Below are positions 1 to 6,282 of a stretch of 6,403 bases of DNA, one piece after another. The stretch lies in the NCBI GenBank assembly GCA_003165455.1, contig PLUJ01000004.1, forward strand, positions 905-7,307, written 5' to 3'. The notes beneath the pieces are model-generated. The model saw only the letters and a list, made by a program, of their open reading frames with translations, was not told the origin of the DNA and did no database searches. The position numbers were made by a program, and so were the translations under genes. Position 1 is the stretch's first letter. Each line of letters begins with the position of its first letter. The stretch is from Acidobacteriaceae bacterium. Its GTDB lineage: Bacteria > Acidobacteriota > Terriglobia > Terriglobales > Acidobacteriaceae.

Positions 1-792
1 TATTTCGACGAGCAGGCGTACCTAACGCAGTCGGGGCAGCTTTACATCGAAGCCACAGCCATGGCGCTGGGCAAAGTGTATTCGTTCGGCCCAACGTTTC
101 GCGCGGAGAAATCGAAAACACGACGGCACCTGACAGAGTTCTGGATGGTCGAGCCGGAGGTGGCGTATGCGGAGCTCGACGATCTGATGGATCTGGCCGA
201 AGGGTTGATCAGTTTTGTGGTGAAACGCTGCGTGGAGCGGCGACGCGCGGACTTGCAGGCGATTGGGCGCGACATTGCCAAGCTGGAGAAGATTGAAGCG
301 CCATTTCCGCGAATCAGCTATGACGACGCGGTGATGAATCTACAGGAAGGTTTTTCAAAGGGTGCGCTTGAAACGAAGTTCGAGTGGGGCGGAGATTTGG
401 GCTCGCCGGACGAAACGTATCTGTCCGCGCAATTCGACAAGCCGGTGATGGTGCATCGTTACCCGGCGAAGGTAAAAGCTTTCTACATGGAGCCGGACCC
501 GCAACGGCCGGAGTTGGCTTTATGCGTGGATGTTCTAGCGCCCGAAGGCTACGGTGAAATCATTGGAGGCTCGCAACGTATGGCCTCGCATGAACTGTTG
601 CTGCAGCGCATTCATGAACATGGATTGCCGGAAGAAGCGTTCAAGTGGTATCTGGACTTGCGAAAGTATGGAAGCGTGCCGCACGGCGGTTTTGGAATGG
701 GGATTGAACGTGCGGTGGCATGGATTTGCGGGCTTGAGCATGTGCGCGAGACGATTCCTTTCCCCAGGATGTTGAACCGGTTGTACCCTTAA
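1..792 (+). CDS. asnS: Asparaginyl-tRNA synthetase, C-terminal part (5' end outside window)
   Basis: This is the C-terminal 263 residues of a class II aminoacyl-tRNA synthetase that charges tRNA-Asn with asparagine in the cytoplasm. The reading frame is open from base 1 and the N-terminal anticodon-binding OB-fold is missing, so the gene starts upstream of the window. Visible family signatures are the YLTQSGQLY segment near residue 7, class II motif 2 (FRAEKSKTRRHLTEFWMVEPE region, residues about 34-54) and motif 3 near the C-terminus (GFGMGIERAVAWICGLEHVRET, then PFPRMLNRLYP at the end). The TEFWMVEPE wording after motif 2 is typical of AsnRS; AspRS usually has a different sequence there. 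The ATG at 61 is internal to motif regions and is not a start. The C-terminus is of normal form and ends with TAA. I see no damage. A 108-base gap separates it from arginase, so co-transcription is possible but not shown. Confidence 0.96.
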   Translation, partial: YFDEQAYLTQSGQLYIEATAMALGKVYSFGPTFRAEKSKTRRHLTEFWMVEPEVAYAELDDLMDLAEGLISFVVKRCVERRRADLQAIGRDIAKLEKIEAPFPRISYDDAVMNLQEGFSKGALETKFEWGGDLGSPDETYLSAQFDKPVMVHRYPAKVKAFYMEPDPQRPELALCVDVLAPEGYGEIIGGSQRMASHELLLQRIHEHGLPEEAFKWYLDLRKYGSVPHGGFGMGIERAVAWICGLEHVRETIPFPRMLNRLYP

Positions 793-797
793 CGGCA

Positions 798-900
798 ATT
801 GAGTGATTTGTGGTTGGGTGATTAAAGAAGAGCTTCCCATCCAGGGTTACTCAATCGCTAGATCGCATAATTTTGAAATCGCAAAATTCTGAAAGCTCTT
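798..900. repeat. Cluster of short direct and inverted repeats in the asnS-arginase gap
   Basis: Three patterns lie in this AT-rich gap. Two adjoining 16-base units at 862-877 and 878-893 (ATCGCATAATTTTGAA and ATCGCAAAATTCTGAA) match at 14 of 16 positions. A 10-base element TTGAGTGATT at 799-808 recurs as TTGGGTGATT at 814-823, a period of 15. AAGAGCTT at 828-835 is the exact inverse complement of AAGCTCTT at 893-900, the bases just before the arginase ATG. The gap should hold any arginase promoter, so these could be regulator sites, but they could equally be decayed duplications. I see no convincing promoter pair or Shine-Dalgarno sequence. Confidence 0.5.
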
Positions 901-1839
901 ATGACAATTGCAAACTCCACCAACATTACTCCTAAGAAGATTCGCGTGATCGGGGTGCCGCTCGATCTGGGTCAGTCGCGGCGAGGCGTGGATATGGGCC
1001 CCTCGGCCGTTCGAGTGGCGGGGTTGGAGGCGCGGCTTGAGGCGCTAGGGCACGAAGTGGAGGATGGCGGCAATGTTGCGGTTGCCATTCCAGAACAGAA
1101 GAAAGAAGGCGATACTCACGCGAAGTATTTGAAAGAGATTACGGCTACCTGTACGAAGCATGCCGAGTTAGTACTGAAGACACTGGAGGCCGGCAAGATC
1201 CCGCTGGCGTTGGGTGGAGATCATTCGATGGCGGCGGGTACGGTGTCCGGCGTGGCGGAATTTTACCGGCGGCAAAACCAAAGGATCGGCCTGATCTGGA
1301 TTGACGCGCACACGGACATTAATACTCCGGATTCTTCGCCGAGCGGCAACGTACATGGGATGCCGCTGGCGGCGCTGATGGGACTGGGGCCGACGGAGCT
1401 GTGCAACATTTACGATTTTTGTCCAAAGGTGAAGCCGGAGAACTGTGTGCTGGTAGGCGTACGCGATATCGACTCGATCGAAAAAGAAAACGTACGGCGT
1501 GCCGGGATTGGCGTGTTCACGATGCGCGACATCGATGAACGCGGCATGCGTACGGTGATGGAAGAGGCTCTGCGGATGGCTGGGCGCGGGACCGCGGGCT
1601 ATCACATTTCGCTCGACATGGATTGGATCGATCCGGAGGATGCGCCGGGGGTGGGCACTCCGGTGCGCGGAGGAGCGACTTATCGTGAAGCTCACCTGGC
1701 GATGGAGATCATCGCGGATCACGGGCGTATGTTGAGTTTTGAAATCGTAGAAGTGAATCCGGTGATCGACGAACATAACCGGACGGCGGACCTGGCGGTA
1801 GAGTTGGCGCTCTCGGCGTTTGGAAAAAAGATCCTGTAA
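901..1839 (+). CDS. rocF: Arginase (L-arginine amidinohydrolase)
   Basis: Predicted cytosolic di-manganese enzyme hydrolysing L-arginine to L-ornithine and urea. All ureohydrolase metal-ligand motifs are present: GGDHS (H108), DAHTD (D135, H137, D139) and SLDMD (D239, D241). The substrate-pocket segment SGNVHGMP (148-155) and VEVNP (E284) are of arginase type, arguing against agmatinase or formiminoglutamase. The 312-residue length is normal for the family (about 300). The N-terminal nine or ten residues before KKIRVIGVPLDLGQ are an unremarkable extension. The ATG at 901 is preceded only by a weak purine run (GAAAG, 891-895), so initiation may be inefficient. Ddl starts 5 bases after the stop, implying one transcript. 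I recognise the enzyme firmly; the gene symbol is by analogy to Bacillus and says nothing about the pathway here. Confidence 0.95.
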   Translation: MTIANSTNITPKKIRVIGVPLDLGQSRRGVDMGPSAVRVAGLEARLEALGHEVEDGGNVAVAIPEQKKEGDTHAKYLKEITATCTKHAELVLKTLEAGKIPLALGGDHSMAAGTVSGVAEFYRRQNQRIGLIWIDAHTDINTPDSSPSGNVHGMPLAALMGLGPTELCNIYDFCPKVKPENCVLVGVRDIDSIEKENVRRAGIGVFTMRDIDERGMRTVMEEALRMAGRGTAGYHISLDMDWIDPEDAPGVGTPVRGGATYREAHLAMEIIADHGRMLSFEIVEVNPVIDEHNRTADLAVELALSAFGKKIL

Positions 1840-1844
1840 CGATT

Positions 1845-3035
1845 ATGAAAAAGCTTCGAGTGGGAATTCTGTTTGGAGGACGTAGCGGGGAGCATGAAGT
1901 ATCGCTGCTCTCGGCGTCGTCGGTTCTGCAGGCGATTGATAAAGAAAGATATGAAGTAGTTCCGATTGGCATCACGAAAGAGGGCCGCTGGGTGACCGCC
2001 GGAGATGCGGAGAATTTGCTGCAAGGCAAATTGATGAAGGAGGCGCGGCAGTTGCGCGCGGGCGATCCGGAGATGACGCAGCCGGCGGCGGTGCTGGCGC
2101 GAGGCGAGGCAGTGGTGGTGCCGCCGGAGCCGGTGCATCGCGAGGGCGGGCTGATCCCGTTTCAAACCCAGGCACCGTTGGTGCGACGAGCCAGCGATCG
2201 TGCAATCAATGTGGATGTGATTTTTCCGGTGCTGCATGGAACGTTCGGCGAGGATGGGACGATTCAGGGGCTGCTGGAACTGGCTGACATCGCATATGTG
2301 GGTTCTGGTGTGCTGGGGTCGGCCGCGGGCATGGATAAGGACGTGATGAAGTCTTTGCTCATCGCCGCGGGAATACCGATTGTGAAGCACTTGACGATTC
2401 TGCGCAGCGCGTGGGAAAAAGATTCGAAGAAGATGCAGAAGTTGGTGGAGAGCAAGCTGCGGTATCCAGTTTTCGTGAAGCCGGCGAATTTGGGATCGTC
2501 GGTTGGAATCAGCAAGGCGCACGACAGAAAAGAGCTTGGCCCCGCGATTGAAGAAGCGGCGAAATTCGACCGCAAGATTGTGATTGAGCAAGGGGTGGGT
2601 GGAAGAAAAAATAAAGCGCGTGAAATCGAATGCTCGGTGTTGGGGAATGACGAGCCGATGGCGTCGGTCCCTGGCGAAATTGTCCCGGTGAAAGAGTTTT
2701 ACGATTACAACGCCAAGTATCTGGAGGAAGGGTCGGAATTGATTATTCCGGCCAAGCTGACGAAGGCGGAAATCAAGAAGGTGCAAGAGCTGGCGGTGCG
2801 CTGCTTCAAAGCGGTGGATTGTTCCGGGCTGGCGCGGGTGGACTTCTTAATGGATCCCCTGACACGAAAGATCTTTTTGAATGAGATTAATACGATGCCG
2901 GGATTCACTGCGATCAGTATGTATCCCAAGCTGTGGGCGGCGTCTGGGCTAGGGTATGCGGAGCTTATCGATCGGTTGATTCAGTTCGGAGTGGAGAGGC
3001 ACGCGGACAAGAAACGAAATCAGTACACCCGTTAG
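1845..3035 (+). CDS. ddl: D-alanine--D-alanine ligase
   Basis: ATP-grasp enzyme that joins two D-alanines to make the terminal dipeptide of the peptidoglycan stem; cytoplasmic. Visible motifs in order: GGRSGEHEVSLLS (11-23, E16 being the likely N-terminal catalytic glutamate), HGTFGEDG (131-138), KPANLGSSVG (212-221, ATP and serine loop), FYDYNAKY (285-292, omega loop), RVDF (331-334) and NEINTMPGFT (346-355, Mg and ATP binding). The Tyr-containing omega loop favours D-Ala as second substrate; the D-lactate ligases of VanA type differ here. At 396 residues it is longer than DdlB (about 306) and DdlA (about 364). The extra length is mostly a segment at about residues 65-118 rich in Gly, Pro and Arg. 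It begins 5 bases after the arginase stop, without an obvious Shine-Dalgarno sequence, which fits translation coupled to arginase. It is the last gene of the block before the transposon. Confidence 0.96.
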   Translation: MKKLRVGILFGGRSGEHEVSLLSASSVLQAIDKERYEVVPIGITKEGRWVTAGDAENLLQGKLMKEARQLRAGDPEMTQPAAVLARGEAVVVPPEPVHREGGLIPFQTQAPLVRRASDRAINVDVIFPVLHGTFGEDGTIQGLLELADIAYVGSGVLGSAAGMDKDVMKSLLIAAGIPIVKHLTILRSAWEKDSKKMQKLVESKLRYPVFVKPANLGSSVGISKAHDRKELGPAIEEAAKFDRKIVIEQGVGGRKNKAREIECSVLGNDEPMASVPGEIVPVKEFYDYNAKYLEEGSELIIPAKLTKAEIKKVQELAVRCFKAVDCSGLARVDFLMDPLTRKIFLNEINTMPGFTAISMYPKLWAASGLGYAELIDRLIQFGVERHADKKRNQYTR

Positions 3036-3115
3036 AGCGCAGGCTCCGGCTGGATTGAAAGTGAAGACGGTAGCGGAAGTTTCGGCGCGATGCAAGGAAG
3101 CCAAGTCCTCACCAC

Positions 3116-3136
3116 CGAGATCACAAAGCAATCTCG
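3116..3136. other. Small inverted repeat downstream of ddl
   Basis: CGAGAT (3116-3121) and ATCTCG (3131-3136) can form a 6-bp stem with a 9-base loop. It lies 80 bases after the ddl stop, in the 141-base non-coding stretch before the transposon target site. No T-run follows, so it is not a standard intrinsic terminator. I see no gene in 3036-3176. Confidence 0.25.
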
Positions 3137-3176
3137 CAGGGGTTAGAGCTGGGGCGATTCGGCGAAACATCATTGC

Positions 3177-3184
3177 CAGTTTGC
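3177..3184. repeat. Target-site duplication, left copy (CAGTTTGC)
   Basis: CAGTTTGC directly precedes the left terminal inverted repeat and is repeated exactly after the right one at 6307-6314. The 8-bp length agrees with the duplication known for IS1595-family transposition. Confidence 0.93.
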
Positions 3185-3208
3185 GGTAATAATATAGTTG
3201 ACTGACTA
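3185..3208 (+). repeat. Left terminal inverted repeat of the transposon
   Basis: Reads GGTAATAATATA, then G, then TTGACTGACTA inward. The right end read inward is the same except for C at the thirteenth base. Similarity stops at 3208. The last three bases (3206-3208) are, on the minus strand, the TAG stop codon of the TOPRIM-like gene. Confidence 0.95.
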
Positions 3209-3943
3209 CTGGCCGGGGTTGGATTCCTGTGGCTCTAGTACAGTGGAAAATTCCCTCAGGAACGAGGCCAACTCTTTAAATGCTTGGTGGGCAATATTTA
3301 TGGGATTATCCTCGTCCTTGCTCCATATATAAGCCAGCGAGCAAGCTGGATCATCCTGACAGAATCCTGCTATGGCGCATTGCATTCTTAGCTTTGCCTT
3401 TTTGTTATCACTCCACCCGCCAGACCGACCATTGCAAGCCTCAAATTTCTTGACGCAGTCAATAAGCTCAGGATGATCGGCGGAGACAGCTTTAATAAAA
3501 AGGTCTTCCAGGGTTCCGGTTTGACCCTTACCTGGCACTAGGAACACCCCACTAGCCTTAGTCTTTCTTTCGACAGAGAATGCTTCTTTTGGTGCCGTGA
3601 AAGGCTTCACATAGCCCTCGCAAACTTTCCTAAATGAATCCTTCGCATCTAGATCAGCATCTCGCACTACGGCAATTCCCTCTACGGTTTCCCGTTCGCA
3701 AAGCAATCCAACCATAATCGGAATACCGCTATCTCCGTCTGCCGCTTCTACCCGAGCTTGCTGGGGAAAGGTCACATCGCAGTTCGTTATTCCTAGTCTG
3801 TTAAGAAGGACACAAATAAATCTTGCATCTCGATATCCCTCGCAGACGATTACCAAGGGACTAACAGGTTCAAATTTGTCTCGCGTCTTAGGTTTTTCAT
3901 CGCACTTCAAAGTCTTGCTCCAAGGCGGATTCCAAATAGTCAC
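3206..3943 (-). CDS. DUF3226/TOPRIM-like protein, partner of the upstream ATPase
   Basis: A 245-residue protein of the DUF3226 type, which is predicted to have a TOPRIM-like metal-dependent nuclease or primase fold. Seen in the sequence: a first strand and acidic motif VIVCEGYRDARF (E35, D39), a second strand with AVVRDADLD (D95, D97), and the later block GVFLVPGKGQTGTLEDLF (E146, D147), resembling the family's conserved PxxxxxGxLED segment. The KAKLRMQCAIAGFCQDDP block (about 182-199) is also family-like. Function is not established for this protein; cleaving or binding nucleic acid under control of the ATPase is an inference. The GTG start (3943) overlaps the ATPase 3' end by 47 bases and lacks a good ribosome-binding site. 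A TTG at 3910 (codon 12) is preceded by GGAG at seven bases and may be the real start; the core domain begins only at about residue 28. The stop lies in the left terminal repeat, so roughly the last 15 residues after FLREF may be a non-native tail. Base composition is AT-richer than the chromosome. Confidence 0.8.
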   Translation of the reverse strand: MTIWNPPWSKTLKCDEKPKTRDKFEPVSPLVIVCEGYRDARFICVLLNRLGITNCDVTFPQQARVEAADGDSGIPIMVGLLCERETVEGIAVVRDADLDAKDSFRKVCEGYVKPFTAPKEAFSVERKTKASGVFLVPGKGQTGTLEDLFIKAVSADHPELIDCVKKFEACNGRSGGWSDNKKAKLRMQCAIAGFCQDDPACSLAYIWSKDEDNPINIAHQAFKELASFLREFSTVLEPQESNPGQ

Positions 3944-4988
3944 CCGAGAGGGCGCGAATGTTACACCCGCCGTCAGTTCGCGTAGCCCTAAGAAGACAAA
4001 AATCGTCCTCGTGGCCCTTTACTATGGGCAGCATGGCGTTTAAGCACTCCCCGCTGTGGGTGCTTATGAACAATTGGACTTTAAAATCACAAGCCAAGGC
4101 GTATATAGAAGCCCAGATGGAAGGCAGCAGCGTATGATGAAATCCGTTCTCGACTTCGTCTATTAAAACTAAACCCCCGGCGAAGTATGCCAAGCCGAGA
4201 CAAATTCCGAGCAGGCGATTGATGCCGTCCGAAAGCAGAGCTACAGGCATTTTTATGCATTTCCCTCCTCTGTTAAAGTCGGCGAATAGCATTGGAACCC
4301 CAGCGTGATAGAGGATTGAAATATCCTTGATGTATGGGAACTCCTTGGGGATCGCGGCCTTAATCTTGTCCATGCCGCCCTTTTTTTCAACCTCTGAGAA
4401 TCTGCGAGCGTTTTCCTCGGGAAGCTCTCCGCCTGATGGCGTGAACCAAATCGCCGGAAAGAAACTTATGGTCGTAGATTCTGCCTGTAACCCAGTCTGA
4501 GTGAGTTTCGGTCTTGAGATTACTTCCGGATACCCCTGTCGTTTCCATTTGAATTCGATCTGAGGCATCGCGTTGTTTTGAAGCAGACTTCCACTCGAAA
4601 GCGGGATTTGCTTGCTGAACGGGAGTTCTTGAGTAGCCAAAGAGTCTACGTACTCAATCGCAAGAGTCCTGCTGTCTGCGTTGGGGTTGCCTTCCACCTT
4701 TATGTAGACTCTCTTTTCTTGATTGAAGTCGTAGAATAAATCCTCCCAAAGGGCGCGATACGAGTGAGAATCAATGCTAGGAATGACCAATTGATTTCCC
4801 ATTCGACGAATCGCTCTAAGCTGAAAAGTAGCATTGGATGCAGTTGAACTTGACGAAAGAAATAGCGATTCCAGAAAAGCACTTTTCCCGCTGGAATTTT
4901 TCCCGACAAGGAGATTAATCTTCTTGAGTCCGGCAACATCCATTTTTTGAAAGCATCGGAAATTGTGTAGGGTAACGTTCTCGATCAT
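3897..4988 (-). CDS. OLD-like AAA/ABC-type ATPase
   Basis: A 363-residue ATPase of the AAA15/AAA21 (OLD/RecF/SMC-like) class. It opens with the class-typical MIENVTLHNFRCFQKMDV, followed by Walker A GKNSSGKS (29-36). The C-terminal half carries a signature-like LLSDGINRLLGI (S263, D264, G265), Walker B LVLIDEVENGFHH (D287, E288) and the switch histidine in LFISTHS (H321). Residues about 45-250 form the long variable insert expected in this class. There is no fused TOPRIM domain, unlike OLD or GajA; that role may be taken by the next gene, which overlaps its 3' end. The frame stays open to an ATG at 5108, but the ATG at 4988 is chosen because the family's conserved N-terminus starts there. The extra 40 residues look unstructured and lie antisense to the 62-aa ORF. 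Only a weak purine run precedes ATG 4988. In OLD-class systems ATP binding controls nuclease action; a defence role here is inferred from that and from the mobile setting. Confidence 0.88.
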   Translation of the reverse strand: MIENVTLHNFRCFQKMDVAGLKKINLLVGKNSSGKSAFLESLFLSSSSTASNATFQLRAIRRMGNQLVIPSIDSHSYRALWEDLFYDFNQEKRVYIKVEGNPNADSRTLAIEYVDSLATQELPFSKQIPLSSGSLLQNNAMPQIEFKWKRQGYPEVISRPKLTQTGLQAESTTISFFPAIWFTPSGGELPEENARRFSEVEKKGGMDKIKAAIPKEFPYIKDISILYHAGVPMLFADFNRGGKCIKMPVALLSDGINRLLGICLGLAYFAGGLVLIDEVENGFHHTLLPSIWASIYALACDFKVQLFISTHSGECLNAMLPIVKGHEDDFCLLRATRTDGGCNIRALSGDYLESALEQDFEVR

Positions 4989-5030
4989 AATTTTTTCGCT
5001 ATTCTCGCTTGCGGGAGCATCGACACGCTC

Positions 5031-5059
5031 TTGACTTTTCTCGCACAACACGGCATCCT
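5031..5059 (+). promoter_or_regulatory. Weak candidate promoter for the 62-aa ORF
   Basis: TTGACT at 5031-5036 is one base from the -35 consensus. Seventeen bases later CATCCT (5054-5059) matches only 3 of 6 positions of a -10 box. It lies in the 92-base interval between the divergent ATPase and small-ORF starts. The -35 is good, the -10 is poor, and the consensus may not hold in this organism. Confidence 0.22.
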
Positions 5060-5077
5060 TCCTTCTAGGTGAAGGAA
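5059..5077 (+). promoter_or_regulatory. Hairpin covering the ribosome-binding site of the 62-aa ORF
   Basis: TTCCTTC (5059-5065) and GAAGGAA (5071-5077) form a perfect 7-bp stem with the five-base loop TAGGT. The right arm contains the GAAGGA Shine-Dalgarno sequence, which ends four bases before ATG 5081. In an RNA containing both arms the ribosome site would be paired; if transcription began within or after the left arm it would be free. The structure is seen; the regulatory effect is inferred. Confidence 0.5.
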
Positions 5078-5080
5078 CAG

Positions 5081-5269
5081 ATGCCGACTCGCCCCAAGGC
5101 TCCCGCAAAGAATCCCACGGGTAATTTCGGCCAATTCACAGATTTTATGCGGAGACTTGTAGCCGTTCCGCATTCGGAAATCAAGGCCCAACTAGACGCG
5201 GAGAAACAAGCGAAGCAGCGACAGAAGAAACGGTCTTCCTCCTCCCGCGCTTCCCACGCCAAAGATTAG
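5081..5269 (+). CDS. Small basic protein (62 aa) inside the transposon, function unknown
   Basis: I do not recognise a named family. The protein has a Pro/Lys-rich start, an aromatic cluster GNFGQFTDFMRRL (14-26), a VPHSEIKAQLDAEK stretch (28-42) likely to be helical, and a basic, serine-rich tail. The make-up would suit binding nucleic acid or a protein partner. From memory, short basic proteins with an F-x-x-F...VP-x-x-EI pattern occur near transposases in soil bacteria, but I cannot verify this here. The ATG at 5081 is preferred over an in-frame GTG at 5069 because AGGTGAAGGA sits just before the ATG, whereas the GTG has no ribosome site. It diverges from the ATPase gene and converges on the transposase gene; the two stop codons overlap (TAG at 5267-5269 here, TAA at 5268-5266 opposite). 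Chance ORFs of this size occur in GC-rich DNA, so confidence is moderate. Confidence 0.58.
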   Translation: MPTRPKAPAKNPTGNFGQFTDFMRRLVAVPHSEIKAQLDAEKQAKQRQKKRSSSSRASHAKD

Positions 5270-6258
5270 AACGGCGTTTCATCCACCTTGCCAGTCACCT
5301 CCGCAAAGGTTAACCGCTTCCCCGCGATCTGCGATAAGGCTAAAGTGAATCTCTCAGCGTCAGACAGTTTACGCCCATTTTCGTCTTTCCGGTTGTTGTA
5401 GCGAAACATTTGTTCATCAAGGTAGCGGTGCAAGTGGAACGGCTCCACGGCAACGTAAGTCCCGTTCAATCCGCGCTTAAGCAGCGACCAAAAGTTCTCA
5501 AGGCCGTTGGTGTGTACGCGGCCATTAACGTACCGTTCAACGTGGTTAACGAACTCGTGAGTGTATTCCTTCGGGAGCGCACGATAAACCTTCGCTTCGT
5601 CGGTATAGATTTTCGAGCCCGGCGCAACCTGATCCAGAACCGCAGTCTGCAAGGCTTCCCGATTTACCTTAGGCACCACAGTGGCGCGGACCTTGCGCTG
5701 TTCACGATCCAGCACGCCCCACACGGCAGTCTTGTTAACTAGAGCCGCATCTCCCATAGAAGTTTCCCGAGCGACCTTGAATTGCGCCCTACGCTTCGCG
5801 CTCATGTTCTTTGCCTTGCCGCCGACAAAGGTTTCATCTGATTCAACTTCGCTGCCGGGACCGCCCATTTTATGAAACGATCCGCTCTGTACCGCCAAGC
5901 GAATACGATGCATCATAAACCATGCCGATTTCTGGGTGACACCCAGAGCGCGGCCAATCTCGTAAGACGAGATGCCATTGCGGGAGTTTACTAGCAGCCA
6001 AGTTGCTGGCAACCACTTTTCCAGCGGGATAGGCGAATCCTCATAGACGGTTCCAATCTTGAGCGAGAACTTTTGCTTGGGGTGCTTCTCGTAGCAGCGA
6101 TAGAGCCGCGCCTTTTCGAGATAGGTTAGCTTCTCAGAACCGCAGTAGGGGCAGCGCACCTTGCCGTCTGACCAGCGCACGGCGATCATAAACTGGCGGC
6201 AGTTCTCGTAGTCTGAGAAGAACTGAATGGCTTGTTGGAGGGTCTGTGGGCCTTTCAT
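5266..6258 (-). CDS. IS1595-family (ISXO2-like) transposase
   Basis: A 330-residue DDE transposase that recognises the 24-bp ends and cuts and joins DNA. The N-terminus has a zinc-ribbon-like segment, VRCPYCGSEKLTYL...YRCYEKHP (C36, C39, C55; fourth ligand unclear, perhaps H59), followed by SLKIGTVYEDSPIPLEKW as in the IS1595 N-terminal domain. A helix-turn-helix-like stretch, GISSYEIGRALGVTQKSAW, covers about 95-113. The catalytic core shows D141 (VESDETFVGGK), D220 (KIYTDEAKVYRAL) and E254 (HTNGLENFWSLLKRGL), the last two 34 residues apart, as expected for DDE enzymes. The family-typical FHLHRYLDEQMFRYNNR follows. Length and motifs are complete, so it is probably active. The ATG at 6258 lies 24 bases inside the right repeat and has only a weak GGGTG before it. 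Transcription reads toward the cargo, so read-through could express the ATPase/TOPRIM pair. Confidence 0.95.
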   Translation of the reverse strand: MKGPQTLQQAIQFFSDYENCRQFMIAVRWSDGKVRCPYCGSEKLTYLEKARLYRCYEKHPKQKFSLKIGTVYEDSPIPLEKWLPATWLLVNSRNGISSYEIGRALGVTQKSAWFMMHRIRLAVQSGSFHKMGGPGSEVESDETFVGGKAKNMSAKRRAQFKVARETSMGDAALVNKTAVWGVLDREQRKVRATVVPKVNREALQTAVLDQVAPGSKIYTDEAKVYRALPKEYTHEFVNHVERYVNGRVHTNGLENFWSLLKRGLNGTYVAVEPFHLHRYLDEQMFRYNNRKDENGRKLSDAERFTLALSQIAGKRLTFAEVTGKVDETPF

Positions 6259-6282
6259 GCACCCAAGTTAGCAGAATAATGT

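Noticed and set aside
1168..1776. Minus-strand open frame opposite arginase
   Set aside because: Low-complexity, Arg/His-rich translation without domain features; the arginase frame has all catalytic motifs.
1719..2786. Long minus-strand open frame of 355 codons opposite ddl and the arginase end
   Set aside because: It is rich in His and Arg, with no motif, and lies opposite two firmly identified genes; it is an antisense by-product of GC-rich coding DNA.
3116..3136. Stem-loop after ddl as a transcription terminator
   Set aside because: The stem is only 6 bp and no T-run follows.
4989..5108. N-terminal 40-residue extension of the ATPase from an upstream ATG at 5108
   Set aside because: The conserved family N-terminus begins at ATG 4988. 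The extension looks unstructured and runs antisense to the small ORF and its hairpin.
5410..5742. Plus-strand open frame opposite the transposase
   Set aside because: The transposase frame on the other strand is complete and motif-rich; this one has no ribosome site or recognisable domain.
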